From NCBI GenBank assembly GCA_951812995.1, contig CATOTD010000003.1:1-64000 (forward strand): 64,000 bases of DNA, in the 5' to 3' direction. Below the pieces are notes generated by a model, which was not told where the DNA came from, did no database searches, and worked only from the letters and a program-made list of their open reading frames with translations. Made by a program: the position numbers and the translations under genes. Source of the DNA: an uncultured Gammaproteobacteria bacterium. GTDB lineage: Bacteria; Pseudomonadota; Gammaproteobacteria; Eutrophobiales; Eutrophobiaceae. Every line of letters begins with the position of its first letter. Positions within the stretch are counted from its first letter, which is position 1. Shown here piece after piece: positions 29,062 to 40,626 of the stretch.

Positions 29062-30360
29062 GGAAGCCTCTAAAAACCGTGCATTTTGTGGTACGATCTG
29101 ATTCACTTGATGTGGGAGGATTTTGTTTATGCACGCACCTGGATTGTTTGATTTGACGGATCATTTGGCGCGGCTTTCGGCGATGGGAGATCCGCTTGAG
29201 GTTTTGGAGCGGCACGTTGATTTCGAAGTGTTTCGCCCAGTTCTTGTTGAAGCGCTTGATTATGGTGACCGCCCTAAGGGAGGTCGCCCGCCCTATGATG
29301 CCGTTGTGATGTTCAAGGTGCTGGTGTTGGCATTGATGCACAATCTGAGCGATGAGCGGATGGAGTTTCTCATTCGTGACCGTTTCAGTTGGTTGCGGTT
29401 TCTGGGATTTCAAATTGGGGAGCCGACCCCTGACCAGAAGACGATCTGGCTTTTCAGAGAGAAGCTGACCTAGGCGGGTGTCTTCAAGGCCCTGTTTGCC
29501 GCGTTTGAAGCTCAGCTCTGCGCGCGGGGATACAAACCGACCGGCGGTCAGATTGTGGATGCCACGTTGGTCTCTGCCCCGCGCCAGCGGATGACGAAAG
29601 AAGAGAAAGCGCGCGCCAAGGCAGGTGAGGCCGCGTCTGACATCTGGCCCGATGATCTGTCCAAGGCAGCGCAGAAAGACACCGATGCGCGTTGGACGGT
29701 CAAGTATTCAAAGGCCAAGACGACCAAGGAGGGTGAGGAGGATACTGGCCTTGTCGATATTCCGGTTCCGCACTTTGGGTACAAGAACCACGTGTCCATT
29801 GACCGCAAATGGCGCTTCATCCGGGGTGAGACTGGCACGAATGCGGCTCGCTACGACGGGCATGAACGCTCCTCGGTTCTGGACGAGACAAACAGCTCGA
29901 AGGCGGTTTGGGCCGATACCGGGTACCGCTCGGCCAGGAATGAGGCTTGGCTGAAGGCGCAAGGGTACCGCTCACACATTCATCGCAAGAAGCCACGCGG
30001 CAAACCCATGGCCAGGCATATTCGTCGGGGCAACGCGACACGCTCCGCCATCCGCGCCTGTGTTCGGGTACGAGAAAGGGCCCATGGCTCTGACCATCCG
30101 CTCAATCGGCCAAACCCGTGCGAAGGCCCGCATGACCATGGCCAACCTGAGCTACAACTTCCGCCGTCTGATTTTCCACGAGCGACGACAGGCCACAGCC
30201 TGACTCCGCCCAAATTCCGGAAATATCCGCCCTGGCAGACCCAAACAGCGCAACACAGCCTCAAATACCACCGACCTTGACCTTCACACCCGCTATGCGG
30301 GTGACAACGACTGGTGCTCGCGTCAAAACCCATCCAGAATCAGCGTTGTTCGAGGTCTCC
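29062..30360 (+). mobile_element. IS5-family element, copy D (1299 bp), TAG plus C-terminal frameshift
   Basis: Ends GGAAGCCTC/GAGGTCTCC; same length as copy C. Confidence 0.92.
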
Positions 30361-30486
30361 ATCTTCTATGGCGTAATACTCTCCCGCTATATTAAAGACG
30401 GCGATCATGACGTTATCAACATCAACCAATGTCGCTTGTCCCGGTAAGAGATCGCCTGCTGGCGCAACATCAAACCAACCCGCCAT
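30361..30486 (-). pseudogene. 5' fragment of a suf-associated Rieske/ferredoxin-like gene, cut by IS5 copy D
   Basis: MAGWFDVAPAGDLLPGQATLVDVDNVMIAVFNIAGEYYAIED then runs into the IS end; ATG 3 bp downstream of the sufT stop. Confidence 0.7.
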
Positions 30487-30488
30487 GG

Positions 30489-31046
30489 TTAATACATACC
30501 CGTCTCTAGTCGTGCCGCCTCCGACATCATTTCCTGACTCCAGGGCGGGTCGAAGGTAACGCTGACATTAACCTCGGTAACGTTTGGTAGCGTCAACACC
30601 TTGGCGCGAACATCTTCGGCAAGAAAGTCTCCCATACCGCAACCAGCAGCGGTCAGTGTCATTACGATATCGACTTGATTGCCATCTGTACCGAGCGGGC
30701 TGATATTACACGCATAGATGAGACCAAGATCAACGATATTGATCGGTATCTCTGGATCATAGCAAGTCCGCAATTGCTCCCAAACCAGGTCTTCATCAAC
30801 ACGGCCATCGCCAGTCATCTTTTTATCCACTGCTTTGTCAGCCTGGTCTTCAATTTCAAAACCAAGGGCATCCGCATCTTTTGCAGCAATGCGCGCTAAA
30901 TTGCCGTTAACATTAACGGTGTAACTGCCTCCGAGTGCCTGGGTGATTAATACCACGGTGCCTGCGGGTAATTCGATTGGTGTGCCGACCGGGATCAATA
31001 CAGCATCACAATCGCGTTCTAATGTTATGGGTTTATTTTCTTGCAT
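30489..31046 (-). CDS. sufT: SufT-like Fe-S assembly protein (DUF59/MIP18 domain)
   Basis: DLVWEQLRTCYDPEIPINIVDLGLIY...LTAAGCGMGDFLAEDV...FDPPWSQEMMSEAARLETGMY. Confidence 0.9.
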   Translation of the reverse strand: MQENKPITLERDCDAVLIPVGTPIELPAGTVVLITQALGGSYTVNVNGNLARIAAKDADALGFEIEDQADKAVDKKMTGDGRVDEDLVWEQLRTCYDPEIPINIVDLGLIYACNISPLGTDGNQVDIVMTLTAAGCGMGDFLAEDVRAKVLTLPNVTEVNVSVTFDPPWSQEMMSEAARLETGMY

Positions 31047-31056
31047 GATAAAAATC

Positions 31057-31503
31057 TTATTCTGTTTTAACAGGTGTATTTTGGCCTTTTAATGCAGCGT
31101 GTAGCGTATGCCAACAAAGTGACGCACATTTAACCCTGGCCGGATAATCTTTAACGCCCGCTAAGGCAGTCAGCTTACCTAAATGTGCCGCGTCATAGTC
31201 ATCGTCAGTGGCGACTAAATTATGAAATGCACTAAATAATGCCTCCGCTTCATGTAGCGATTTACCTTTCATGGCATCGGTCATTAACGATGCTGAAGCA
31301 ACAGAAATGGCACAACCTGAACCATCAAACGCAATGTCATTAATTTTGCCGTCGCTGGTTTTGAGGTAGAGTGTTAATTTATCGCCACACAAAGGATTAT
31401 ATCCTTCAAGCGTGGTATCAGCGTCATCTAGTTTGCCGAAATTACGTGGACTGCGATTGTGATCAACAATGACTTCCTGATAGAGATCTTTTATATCAAA
31501 CAT
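31057..31503 (-). CDS. sufU: SufU-type Fe-S scaffold
   Basis: LYQEVIVDHNRSPRNFG, NPLCGDKLTLYLK, FDGSGCAISVASASLMT. Confidence 0.92.
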   Translation of the reverse strand: MFDIKDLYQEVIVDHNRSPRNFGKLDDADTTLEGYNPLCGDKLTLYLKTSDGKINDIAFDGSGCAISVASASLMTDAMKGKSLHEAEALFSAFHNLVATDDDYDAAHLGKLTALAGVKDYPARVKCASLCWHTLHAALKGQNTPVKTE

Positions 31504-32765
31504 CAGTTAAATATCCGCTGACATTTTTTGATGGCAGCAATCAACGCATCAACTTCATCGCATGTATTGTAAAAAGCAAACGAGGCGCGGGCGGTCGCTG
31601 GAATATTGAATCGCTCCATGACCGGCATAGCGCAATGATGCCCCGCACGAATCGCAATACCTTCACCATCTAAGATAGTGCCGATGTCGTGTGGGTGAAT
31701 TTTATCCAGTGTGAATGAAAGAATGCTGGTTTTATTCTTTGCCGTGCCAACCAGCGTTAACCCTGGCACCTGGCTAGCTTGTGCATTGGCATAATTCAGC
31801 AATTCAATCTCATACTGTGCGGCGGCAACAAGACCCAGATGATTGACATAATCAATCGCCGCCCCTAAACCAATAACGCCAGCGATATGTGGCGTGCCTG
31901 CTTCAAACTTATAAGGCAAGTCGTTATAGATACTGTTTGCCATCGTTACCCGCTGGATCATATCGCCACCCCCCTGATAAGGCGGCATGGCTTCTAATAA
32001 AGCTTGCTTACCATAGAGCACGCCGATGCCCGTTGGCCCGAATAATTTATGCCCAGAGAAGGCATAGAAATCACAGTTTAACGCTTTAACATCAACCTTC
32101 GTATGTGGTACAGCTTGCGCACCATCGATCACAACCTTGGCACCAACGGCATGGGCCTTGTCGATAATAGTTTTAAGCGGATTGATCGTACCTAAGGCAT
32201 TGGATATATGACCGACCGCAACAATGCGTGTGTTTTCATTTAACAGCCCGGCAAATTTTTCAAGGATTAACTCACCCGCGTCATTAATCGGAATGTATTT
32301 TAATATCGCCCCGGTTTGTTCGCTGAGTATTTGCCAGGGCACAATATTAGAATGATGTTCAAGCTCGGTGATAATGATTTCATCACCTGTCGTGAGCGTG
32401 GTGCGCCCAAAGCTCTGCGCTACCAGATTGATCGCTTCTGTTGCGCCACGAACAAACACGATCTCCTGGGTAGAGTCGGCATTAATAAACGCTTGTACCT
32501 TGGTACGTGCTGATTCATATTCAGCCGTTGCCTTTTCACTCAAGCTATGAACGCCACGATGAATGTTGGCATTAGTCTTGCGATAATAAGTAGCCAGGGT
32601 GTCGATAACGGATTCTGGTTTTTGTGCGGTCGCGGCATTATCAAGATACACCAGCGGCTTACCCCGTAGCTGTTGTTGCAAAACTGGAAAGTCGGCACGT
32701 ACCTTATCGACATCAAAATTTGATGTATTGTTCGAGATTTTGTTTATCGTGTCTGGTTTATTCAT
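31503..32765 (-). CDS. sufS: Cysteine desulfurase SufS
   Basis: 420 aa; YLDNAATAQKP, FYAFSGHKLFGPTGIGVLYG, IRAGHHCAMPVM. Confidence 0.95.
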   Translation of the reverse strand: MNKPDTINKISNNTSNFDVDKVRADFPVLQQQLRGKPLVYLDNAATAQKPESVIDTLATYYRKTNANIHRGVHSLSEKATAEYESARTKVQAFINADSTQEIVFVRGATEAINLVAQSFGRTTLTTGDEIIITELEHHSNIVPWQILSEQTGAILKYIPINDAGELILEKFAGLLNENTRIVAVGHISNALGTINPLKTIIDKAHAVGAKVVIDGAQAVPHTKVDVKALNCDFYAFSGHKLFGPTGIGVLYGKQALLEAMPPYQGGGDMIQRVTMANSIYNDLPYKFEAGTPHIAGVIGLGAAIDYVNHLGLVAAAQYEIELLNYANAQASQVPGLTLVGTAKNKTSILSFTLDKIHPHDIGTILDGEGIAIRAGHHCAMPVMERFNIPATARASFAFYNTCDEVDALIAAIKKCQRIFN

Positions 32766-34080
32766 GGGTAAACTCGCGAATCAATGTGGCCTCTGGTAGT
32801 TGACCGATAATCAATTGTTCAAGCTGATGCCTGATCGGCCCCAAACCAATACTACTGATGAGTTCGTCTGCAAAGGCATAGGTCAACAAGCTACGTGCTG
32901 TTTGCTCATCAATCGCTCGCGAACGAAGATAGAACAACATTTTTTGGTCAAGTTGACCAACGGTTGCACCATGGCTGCATTTAACATCATCAGCATAGAT
33001 TTCAAGCTCGGGTTTGGTATCAATTTCCGCATCATTAGATAATAGTAAATTGGCATTATTCTGATGCGCTTCTATTTTCTGCGCGTTCTTGTGAACAACC
33101 ACTTTGCCATTGAACACGGCACGACTCTTACCGTTTAATATGCCACGATAATTTTCTGTGCTTGATGTATGTGGTTTTAAGTGATCTACACGTGTGTGAT
33201 TATCAACGTGTTGTTTGTTGTCCGTCATGTATAAACCGTTCATCACAATCTGTGCGCCTTCAGCAGCAAGCTTACCGTGGATATCATTACGCACCAGCGC
33301 ACCGCCAAGCGAAATTGAGTGTGATTCAAGGTTGCTGTCCCTACTTTGTAGGGCAATCAGGTTGCCAATATGGTAGGCATTCAGACTCTCTTGTTGAATC
33401 TTATAGTGTTTGAGATGGGCATTCGCCGATAACGTAGCTTCAGTGACCGCATTGGTAAAATAGTTTGCCTGACCATGACCAATATAACTTTCAATTACAG
33501 TCATTTCAGCGTTTTCACCCACAACGATAAGATTTCTCGGGTGCGTTGCCAGCGGACTGCCATTAGTTTTCGACAGATATAAAATGTTGACTGGTTTCTC
33601 AATCACAACATCAGGCGATACATTAATGAATGCACCGTTCTGAATAAAGGCTGTATTTAATGCGGTGAATGGACTGCTATTGTCATCTGCATATTTTGCC
33701 AAGTGGTTGGCTAAAAAGTCTTTATCTTTTGCTAACGCATCTTGCATATTTTCAATTATCAAACCTTCTTCCAGAGGCTCAATATTAGAATATTCTTTTG
33801 CAAATACACCATTAATAAACACCAGATCTATGCAATCAAGCCCTTGAAACCGTAGCGCATCGATTTCATCAGCACGCATTGAGACGGGTGTTTTATTTAC
33901 ACTAGAGAATTTTTTTTTCTTGATTGGACGTACATCGGTGTATTTCCAATCCTCTAATCTTGCGTTTGGAAACCCCGATTCCTTAAAAACATCCAATGCC
34001 GATTGCCGATTTTCAGAAAACCAATCGTCATTTTCAAGCTGTTCAAAGTCGCTTAGGTAATGTTCAATACCTGTGCTCAC
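32758..34080 (-). CDS. sufD: SufD
   Basis: 440 aa; [35 protein letters not shown]. Confidence 0.94.
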   Translation of the reverse strand: MSTGIEHYLSDFEQLENDDWFSENRQSALDVFKESGFPNARLEDWKYTDVRPIKKKKFSSVNKTPVSMRADEIDALRFQGLDCIDLVFINGVFAKEYSNIEPLEEGLIIENMQDALAKDKDFLANHLAKYADDNSSPFTALNTAFIQNGAFINVSPDVVIEKPVNILYLSKTNGSPLATHPRNLIVVGENAEMTVIESYIGHGQANYFTNAVTEATLSANAHLKHYKIQQESLNAYHIGNLIALQSRDSNLESHSISLGGALVRNDIHGKLAAEGAQIVMNGLYMTDNKQHVDNHTRVDHLKPHTSSTENYRGILNGKSRAVFNGKVVVHKNAQKIEAHQNNANLLLSNDAEIDTKPELEIYADDVKCSHGATVGQLDQKMLFYLRSRAIDEQTARSLLTYAFADELISSIGLGPIRHQLEQLIIGQLPEATLIREFTHE

Positions 34081-34826
34081 GCAACTTCTTCCTTGATCCA
34101 GTCATAACCTTTTTTCTCAAGTTCCAGTGCAAGATCAGATCCTCCAGACTTGATAATCTTGCCCCCACTCAGTACATGCACATGATCGGGTTTAATGTAA
34201 TCCAGTAGGCGTTGATAATGCGTTACCAGAATAATGGAACGCGCTTCATTACATAGGCTGTTTACACCTTCAGCGACAATCTTTAACGCATCGATATCAA
34301 GACCAGAATCGGTTTCATCAAGTATTGCAAGTTTTGGTTCCAGTATGGACATCTGAAATATTTCATTGCGTTTTTTTTCGCCACCAGAAAAGCCTTCATT
34401 TACCGAGCGGTTGAGTAGCTCTTCTTGCATCTTGACAATCTTCATCTTTTTTTTAATCAGCGCCAGAAATTCAACCGCATCTAACTCAGCTTCACCACGA
34501 TATTTCCGCACTGCATTAACCGCGGCTTTTAATAAATAAACATTATTAACGCCTGGTATCTCTACTGGATATTGAAAGGCGAGAAACAAACCAGCCCAGG
34601 CACGTTCTTCTGGAGTCAGCTTGAGTAAATCTTGTCCATCATAGGTGACTGTTCCTTTGCTAACATCGCAACCATCTCTGCCGGCCAGGACATTCGCCAA
34701 TGTACTTTTGCCAGAGCCGTTAGGGCCCATAATGGCATGGACCTCACCTGCATTAACACTGAGGTTGAGTCCTTTTAGTATTTCCTTGCCGCCAATTTTT
34801 GCGTGTAAATTTTGAATGTTTAACAT
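34077..34826 (-). CDS. sufC: SufC ATPase
   Basis: [31 protein letters not shown]; start taken at [13 protein letters not shown]. Confidence 0.94.
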   Translation of the reverse strand: MLNIQNLHAKIGGKEILKGLNLSVNAGEVHAIMGPNGSGKSTLANVLAGRDGCDVSKGTVTYDGQDLLKLTPEERAWAGLFLAFQYPVEIPGVNNVYLLKAAVNAVRKYRGEAELDAVEFLALIKKKMKIVKMQEELLNRSVNEGFSGGEKKRNEIFQMSILEPKLAILDETDSGLDIDALKIVAEGVNSLCNEARSIILVTHYQRLLDYIKPDHVHVLSGGKIIKSGGSDLALELEKKGYDWIKEEVA

Positions 34827-34878
34827 TGTATGCACCTTAAAAATATTTAAATGCCTTATCCGAGATAAGTCGGTGTTG

Positions 34879-36333
34879 TTAGCCAACAGCACCTTCGAGT
34901 GTAACGCCTAAAAGCTTTTGTGCTTCAACAGCAAACTCCATGGGTAATTCCTTAAAGACTTCTCTACAAAAACCATTAACAATCATATTAATGGCATCCT
35001 CTTCCTTGATGCCGCGTTGTCTACAGTAGAATAATTGTTCCTCGCTAATCTTTGCTGTCGTCGCCTCATGTTCAACCGTGGCCGTTGAGTTTTTAGCTTC
35101 AATATATGGAAAGGTGTGCGCACCACATTGATCGCCCATTAATAAAGAATCGCATTGTGTGTGGTTTCTGGCGTTATCAGCATTTTTACTGATTTTGACC
35201 AGACCTCGATAAGACTGCTGTGCATGTCTTGCAGAGATACCTTTGGAGATGATCGTACTGCGGGTATTTTTACCAATGTGTATCATTTTTGTCCCGGTAT
35301 CTGCCTGTTGATAGTTATTCGTTACCGCGACCGAATAAAATTCACCTACAGTGTTATCACCTTTCAAGATACAGCTCGGATATTTCCAGGTAATAGCCGA
35401 TCCGGTTTCGACCTGAGTCCAGGAAATCTTGGCATTGTCACCACGACAATCACCACGTTTGGTTACGAAATTGTAAATGCCCCCGACACCGTTTTCGTCC
35501 CCGGGATACCAGTTTTGTACGGTGGCGTATTTTATTTGTGCATCTGTTAATGCAACCAATTCAACGACGGCCGCATGTAACTGGTTTTCATCGCGCATCG
35601 GTGCGGTACAACCTTCTAGGTAACTTACATGGCTGGCCTCATCAGCGATGATCAAGGTGCGTTCAAACTGGCCAGTATTCGATGCATTGATCCTGAAATA
35701 AGTCGATAACTCCATTGGGCAACGGACACCTTTAGGTATGTAAACAAACGACCCATCGGTGAAAACCGCTGAATTTAATGCGGCAAAAAAGTTATCTGCC
35801 GCGGGCACGACCGAGCCAAGATATTTTTTAACCAGGGCGGGATGTTCTTTTACGGCTTCAGAGAAAGAACAAAAAATCACACCCGCATCGGCGAGTTTTT
35901 CCTTGAAGGTGGTTGCAACAGAAACACTATCAAATACCGCATCTACTGCTACGCCCGCCAATATCATTTGTTCTTGCAGGGGAATACCGAGTTTTTCATA
36001 AGTCTCTAATAATTTGGGGTCAACCTCATCTATACTCTTGAGTTTGTCATCTTTGGATTTAGGCGCGGAATAATAAGAGATGGCCTGATAATCGATAGGG
36101 TCTATATTGAGCTGTGTCCAGTTTGGATCGGCCATCGTCAACCAATGTCGATAGGCCTTTAGCCGCCATTCGAGTAACCATGTCGGCTCTTCTTTCTTTT
36201 TGGAGATAAGGGCGATTGTTGCTTCGCTAAGACCGGGTGCGACCGTGTCAGTTTCAATGTCAGTAAAAAAACCATGTTCATATTCCTTGCGTACAAGATC
36301 TGCAACATTGTCTGTGTGATTTGTCATGGTCAT
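34879..36333 (-). CDS. sufB: SufB
   Basis: 484 aa; [36 protein letters not shown]. Confidence 0.95.
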   Translation of the reverse strand: MTMTNHTDNVADLVRKEYEHGFFTDIETDTVAPGLSEATIALISKKKEEPTWLLEWRLKAYRHWLTMADPNWTQLNIDPIDYQAISYYSAPKSKDDKLKSIDEVDPKLLETYEKLGIPLQEQMILAGVAVDAVFDSVSVATTFKEKLADAGVIFCSFSEAVKEHPALVKKYLGSVVPAADNFFAALNSAVFTDGSFVYIPKGVRCPMELSTYFRINASNTGQFERTLIIADEASHVSYLEGCTAPMRDENQLHAAVVELVALTDAQIKYATVQNWYPGDENGVGGIYNFVTKRGDCRGDNAKISWTQVETGSAITWKYPSCILKGDNTVGEFYSVAVTNNYQQADTGTKMIHIGKNTRSTIISKGISARHAQQSYRGLVKISKNADNARNHTQCDSLLMGDQCGAHTFPYIEAKNSTATVEHEATTAKISEEQLFYCRQRGIKEEDAINMIVNGFCREVFKELPMEFAVEAQKLLGVTLEGAVG

Positions 36334-36683
36334 ACTGCCAATTTTTCTTTAAGACTGAAACTTTCACCGCAACCGCAGGCATCTTCTACATTAGGATTAT
36401 TGAACTTAAACCCAGCGTTTAATCCTTCACGGACAAAGTCAAGCTCTGTTCCAGCAAGATAACGCAGGCTCTGTTCATCGATAACGATCTTGATACCTTT
36501 TGACTCAATCGTTTTATCTGTTGCATTGATCGCTTTGGCCGTCTCAATGACATATTGATAGCCCGAGCACCCCGTTGTTTTTACACCAACACGTAAGCCA
36601 ATGCCGTTCGTATCCTTGGCCAGAACATTTTCAATATGTTGTTTAGCACTGTTGGTAAGATTAATGGTTGTTTTTGTCGTCAT
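36330..36683 (-). CDS. A-type Fe-S carrier (SufA/IscA-like)
   Basis: [21 protein letters not shown]...CGCGESF. Confidence 0.92.
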   Translation of the reverse strand: MTTKTTINLTNSAKQHIENVLAKDTNGIGLRVGVKTTGCSGYQYVIETAKAINATDKTIESKGIKIVIDEQSLRYLAGTELDFVREGLNAGFKFNNPNVEDACGCGESFSLKEKLAV

Positions 36684-36691
36684 AGTATTTA

Positions 36692-37147
36692 TCAGCTTTG
36701 TAGTTGCAACAAAGCGACATCTTGTCGCTCAGATACATGTTTAACGTTATTGCGTTTGATCAAGTCACTCAAGGTGAGTCCGTTCAAAAATCTTGAGATA
36801 TTCATATTTAACTCCATCCACAAATCATGCGTCAGGCAACGCAGGTTGCCCTGACAATTTTGTTTACCTTTACACCGTGTCACATCGATGGATTCGTCAA
36901 CTGAATAGATGATCTTGGCGATTGTGATGGCATCGGCGGCGAGTGCCAAGCGATAACCGCCACCAGGCCCACGCACACTTTCAACGAGCTTATGCCGTTT
37001 TAATTTACTGAACAGTTGCTCAAGATAAGTCAGAGAAATATCCTGGCGCTTAGCGATATCGGCCAAATTTACCGAACCTTTGCTATCATGCAACGCAATA
37101 TCCAGCATTGCAGTGACGGCATAACGGCCTTTAGTTGTCATTTTCAT
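36692..37147 (-). CDS. iscR: Rrf2-family regulator IscR/SufR-like
   Basis: MKMTTKGRYAVTAMLDIALHDSKG...ISLTYLEQLFSKLKRHKLVESVRGPGGGYRL with three Cys (RCKGKQNCQGNLRCLTHDLW). Confidence 0.92.
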   Translation of the reverse strand: MKMTTKGRYAVTAMLDIALHDSKGSVNLADIAKRQDISLTYLEQLFSKLKRHKLVESVRGPGGGYRLALAADAITIAKIIYSVDESIDVTRCKGKQNCQGNLRCLTHDLWMELNMNISRFLNGLTLSDLIKRNNVKHVSERQDVALLQLQS

Positions 37148-37249
37148 CGTCTATATTTTCTTGCGACTCATCGATCAGATGGCGGCAAGACTACATAACC
37201 TAGTATTTTAGTCAAGTATTTTTTATTCGTTTTAGTCAGGAGTAAGGAT

Positions 37250-37358
37250 GAGTCGGTCGTGGTCGGGCCAGATCAAGCTGGGTCGGTCGTGGCGTGGCTC
37301 GGATCGGATGTGGTTGGGCGTGGAGGGGCATGGGTCGGATCAAGCTGGGCCGGGGTGA
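37250..37358 (+). repeat. Degenerate pentanucleotide array 5
   Basis: gtcgt ggtcg ggcca gatca agctg ggtcg gtcgt ggcgt ggctc ggatc ggatg tggtt gggcg. Confidence 0.85.
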
Positions 37359-37414
37359 CTGGAACGGAGATTTCAAGTGTAAGTGCTGGTATCCGGTTCC
37401 GAACTTGCCAACAT

Positions 37415-37969
37415 TCATCCAGTGAGGGGGTTGACTCCCAACAGGGTATGAACGCCGACGATTATGACAACAATCACGGTGGTGCCAGCAACATTTATCA
37501 AATCACCTTTCCATATACCAGATTCGGGTCGTTGCCACGCTCCCTCGGCACTATTGATCACAACTATAGTGATCAGCGCCCACAGGCCCATGCCGCCAAA
37601 TAGTAGCACCGCGGCAAGATGACCATTTGTAAGCAGGTGTCCAAGTGACCACACGATCACCCCTAACAACATCGGGTGACGTACCTTGCCAACAAGCATG
37701 CTCCTTGTCGGAGCAACGCCTAGCAGATAAATGGCGACCACGGACAGAAGGTTGGTAATATGGCGCATTATGGGTGCCAGATCATACAGCGGTATCGTAT
37801 CTGCTACACGATATCCCCATATCATCAGCACGAGACCAACAACTATCACAATGGCTATCAGGCTACGCCCGTGCTTGCCCATTGCGTCTCGCAACTGCGG
37901 TGCCACCCGTTTGAGCAAGTGCGCCGCCCACCACAAGGCAAGACCAGCAATCAGCAACCCGTAGCCCAT
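37415..37969 (-). CDS. NnrU-family membrane protein
   Basis: 184 aa; VRHPMLLGVIVWSLGHLLTNGHLAAVLLFGGMGLWAL. Confidence 0.88.
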   Translation of the reverse strand: MGYGLLIAGLALWWAAHLLKRVAPQLRDAMGKHGRSLIAIVIVVGLVLMIWGYRVADTIPLYDLAPIMRHITNLLSVVAIYLLGVAPTRSMLVGKVRHPMLLGVIVWSLGHLLTNGHLAAVLLFGGMGLWALITIVVINSAEGAWQRPESGIWKGDLINVAGTTVIVVIIVGVHTLLGVNPLTG

Positions 37970-38124
37970 AGCAAGCCTCGCCTAGTACCTCATACGCGCA
38001 TTGCTAGTTATAATGACAATCGCCTTGTCGCTGGCAACGGCGGTGCAGTAGCAACGCGCAGGTTGGCAATCAGAGAGGCCACAGCAAACACCGCAACACC
38101 CGCCCGCTAATCGTTGGAAGCCCT

Positions 38125-40380
38125 TCAAGAACGCTTAACATCAAAGCGATCAAGATTCATTACCTTGACCCAAGCGGCCACAAAGTCGCTGACGAACTTG
38201 CTCTTTGCGTCGTTAAATGCGTAAACCTCGGCGACAGCGCGTAATTCGCTATTTGAGCCAAAAATGAGATCGACTGGTGTGGCGGTCCATTTCAGCTTGC
38301 CAGTTGCACGATCACGACCCTCGTAAATGTGGGCTGCGGTAGGCGATTGCGTCCACTGCGTTGACAAGTCAAGCAGATTGACGAAAAAATCGTTGCTTAA
38401 GGCCCCGGCTTTATCCGTAAACACGCCGTGCTTTGTGTTCCCAAAATTCGCGCCCAGCGCACGCATACCGCCGATCAGAACAGTCATCTCTGGTATCGTC
38501 AAAGACAAGGTGTCGGCTTTATCGACCAGTAACACTACGGGTGATCTTGCGTTATCTGCGCCGAAATAATTACGAAAACCATCGGCACTTGGCTCAAGCA
38601 CAGCAAATGAGTTCACGTCGGTTTGTGCTTGCGACGCATCCATACGACCCGGTGTGAAAGGGATCTCAATGGTATGACCGGCTTTTTTTGCGGCGGCTTC
38701 AATCGCTGCGTTACCACCGATAATAATTACATCGGCCAGCGATACTTTTTTGCCCTTTGCCAGTGATTTATTGAAATTATTCTGGATGCTTGTCAGTTTT
38801 TTCAAGACTTTTTGCAGCTCATCGGGCTGGTTAACAACCCAGTCTTTTTGAGGTGCCAGGCGCAATCGGGCACCGTTAGCACCACCACGAAAATCTGTAT
38901 CACGGAATGTGGAAGCCGAAGCCCAGGCCGTTCTAACTAATTCTGGAATGGTTAATCCCGATTTTAGTATGATGGACTCCAGTTGCTCTGCTTCATCGTG
39001 ACTGATGAGCGCATGATCAACAGCCGGAATAGGATCCTGCCAAATCATCTGTTCCTTAGGCACCATCGAACCAAGATAGCGCGTGGTCGGCCCCATGTCG
39101 CGATGCGTTAATTTGAACCAGGCTTTAGCAAACGCAATTTCAAACTCTTTCGGGTTGTCAAGCCAGTGCTTGGTAATCTTGCGGTATGCAGGGTCAAGTT
39201 TCAGTGCCAGATCAGTCGTAAACATAATCGGCGCGTGTCGCTTTGATTTATCATGCGCATCAGGCACCAGATTTGCGACAGACTTGTCATCTGGAATCCA
39301 TTGCGTCGCACCTGCCGGACTCTTTGTTTTAACCCAGTTAAAAGCATATAGATTTTGCAGATAGTTGTGCGTCCAGGCCGCCGGGTTACTCGTCCAAGCA
39401 CCTTCTAAACCACTGGTGATAGTGTCCGCGCCCCGACCACTTTTATAACTGCTATTCCAACCCGTGCTTTGTGCCTCAATGCTTTCAGCTTCAGGCTCTT
39501 TACCGACATACTTGCCTGGATCTGCTGCGCCATGGGCTTTACCAAAGGTATGCCCACCCGCAATCAATGCAGCAGTTTCTTCATCATTCATCGCCATGCG
39601 ACCAAATGCCACACGTATATCCTGAGCCGCTGCCAGCGGATCGGGGTTGCCGTTAGGACCTTCGGGATTCACATAAATTAAACCCATTTGGGTTGCGCCA
39701 AACGGTTTTTTCAGATCTCTCTTGCCGTGGTAGCGTTGGTCATCTGCAAGCCATTTTGTTTCAGTACCCCAATCAATGTCCTCTGGTTCCCAATCGTCTA
39801 CACGTCCGCCGGCAAAACCCAAGGTTCTAAACCCCATAGACTCCATAGCGACGGTACCGGCAAGAACCATCAGATCACCCCATGAGAGCTTGTTGCCGTA
39901 TTTTTGTTTGATCGGCCACAGTAAAAGTCGCGCCTTGTCCAAGTTTGCATTATCTGGCCAGCTATTAAGTGGTGCGAAACGTTGTCCGCCACCATAGCCG
40001 CCGCCGCGACCGTCACTCACACGATAGGTACCCGCACTGTGCCAGGCCATACGAATAAAAAATGGGCCGTAATGGCCGTAGTCTGCTGGCCACCAGTCTT
40101 GTGAAGTGGTCATTAGTATCTCAAGATCCCGTTTCACCGCATCGAGATCCAGACTTTTAAATTCTTTAGCGTAATCAAAATCCGCACCCAAAGGATTAGA
40201 TGCAGGCGAATTTGTCCGCAACGGCGTAAGATCCAGGCGATTGGGCCACCAATACTCATTGGTTGTTACCCTATCTTGCGCCAGTGCCAGATCAATGGAG
40301 GCGACCGAAGACAATCCAAGCACAAGCAAGGCCATTACAAACATCGTCATTGTATTTAATTTATTTTTAGCCATTGTCAA
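38125..40380 (-). CDS. katG: Catalase-peroxidase with predicted N-terminal signal sequence
   Basis: 751 aa; [36 protein letters not shown]; leader [26 protein letters not shown]. Confidence 0.95.
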   Translation of the reverse strand: MTMAKNKLNTMTMFVMALLVLGLSSVASIDLALAQDRVTTNEYWWPNRLDLTPLRTNSPASNPLGADFDYAKEFKSLDLDAVKRDLEILMTTSQDWWPADYGHYGPFFIRMAWHSAGTYRVSDGRGGGYGGGQRFAPLNSWPDNANLDKARLLLWPIKQKYGNKLSWGDLMVLAGTVAMESMGFRTLGFAGGRVDDWEPEDIDWGTETKWLADDQRYHGKRDLKKPFGATQMGLIYVNPEGPNGNPDPLAAAQDIRVAFGRMAMNDEETAALIAGGHTFGKAHGAADPGKYVGKEPEAESIEAQSTGWNSSYKSGRGADTITSGLEGAWTSNPAAWTHNYLQNLYAFNWVKTKSPAGATQWIPDDKSVANLVPDAHDKSKRHAPIMFTTDLALKLDPAYRKITKHWLDNPKEFEIAFAKAWFKLTHRDMGPTTRYLGSMVPKEQMIWQDPIPAVDHALISHDEAEQLESIILKSGLTIPELVRTAWASASTFRDTDFRGGANGARLRLAPQKDWVVNQPDELQKVLKKLTSIQNNFNKSLAKGKKVSLADVIIIGGNAAIEAAAKKAGHTIEIPFTPGRMDASQAQTDVNSFAVLEPSADGFRNYFGADNARSPVVLLVDKADTLSLTIPEMTVLIGGMRALGANFGNTKHGVFTDKAGALSNDFFVNLLDLSTQWTQSPTAAHIYEGRDRATGKLKWTATPVDLIFGSNSELRAVAEVYAFNDAKSKFVSDFVAAWVKVMNLDRFDVKRS

Positions 40381-40626
40381 TTCCTCTTAGTAAAGTGTTA
40401 TGTCTATTGCTTATAATGAATCTTAATGCACTTCAAAACAATATCTAATCAATTATTTTTATGCTAATTATAGCAACCCGCTATGATTAATTCTGTTATA
40501 AAATATTGCACAATAACAAAATCAAATACCCGCTTGACTGAAGTCAAGGACGTATCAGCCGCTATAAGATAATGCCAACACAAAATAGACGTGGGTAAGA
40601 TTTTCGCGGCTACCACTAGATACAAT

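Noticed and set aside
32599-35550. Plus-strand ORFs across the suf operon.
   Set aside because: Antisense to well-supported suf genes, no recognizable domains.
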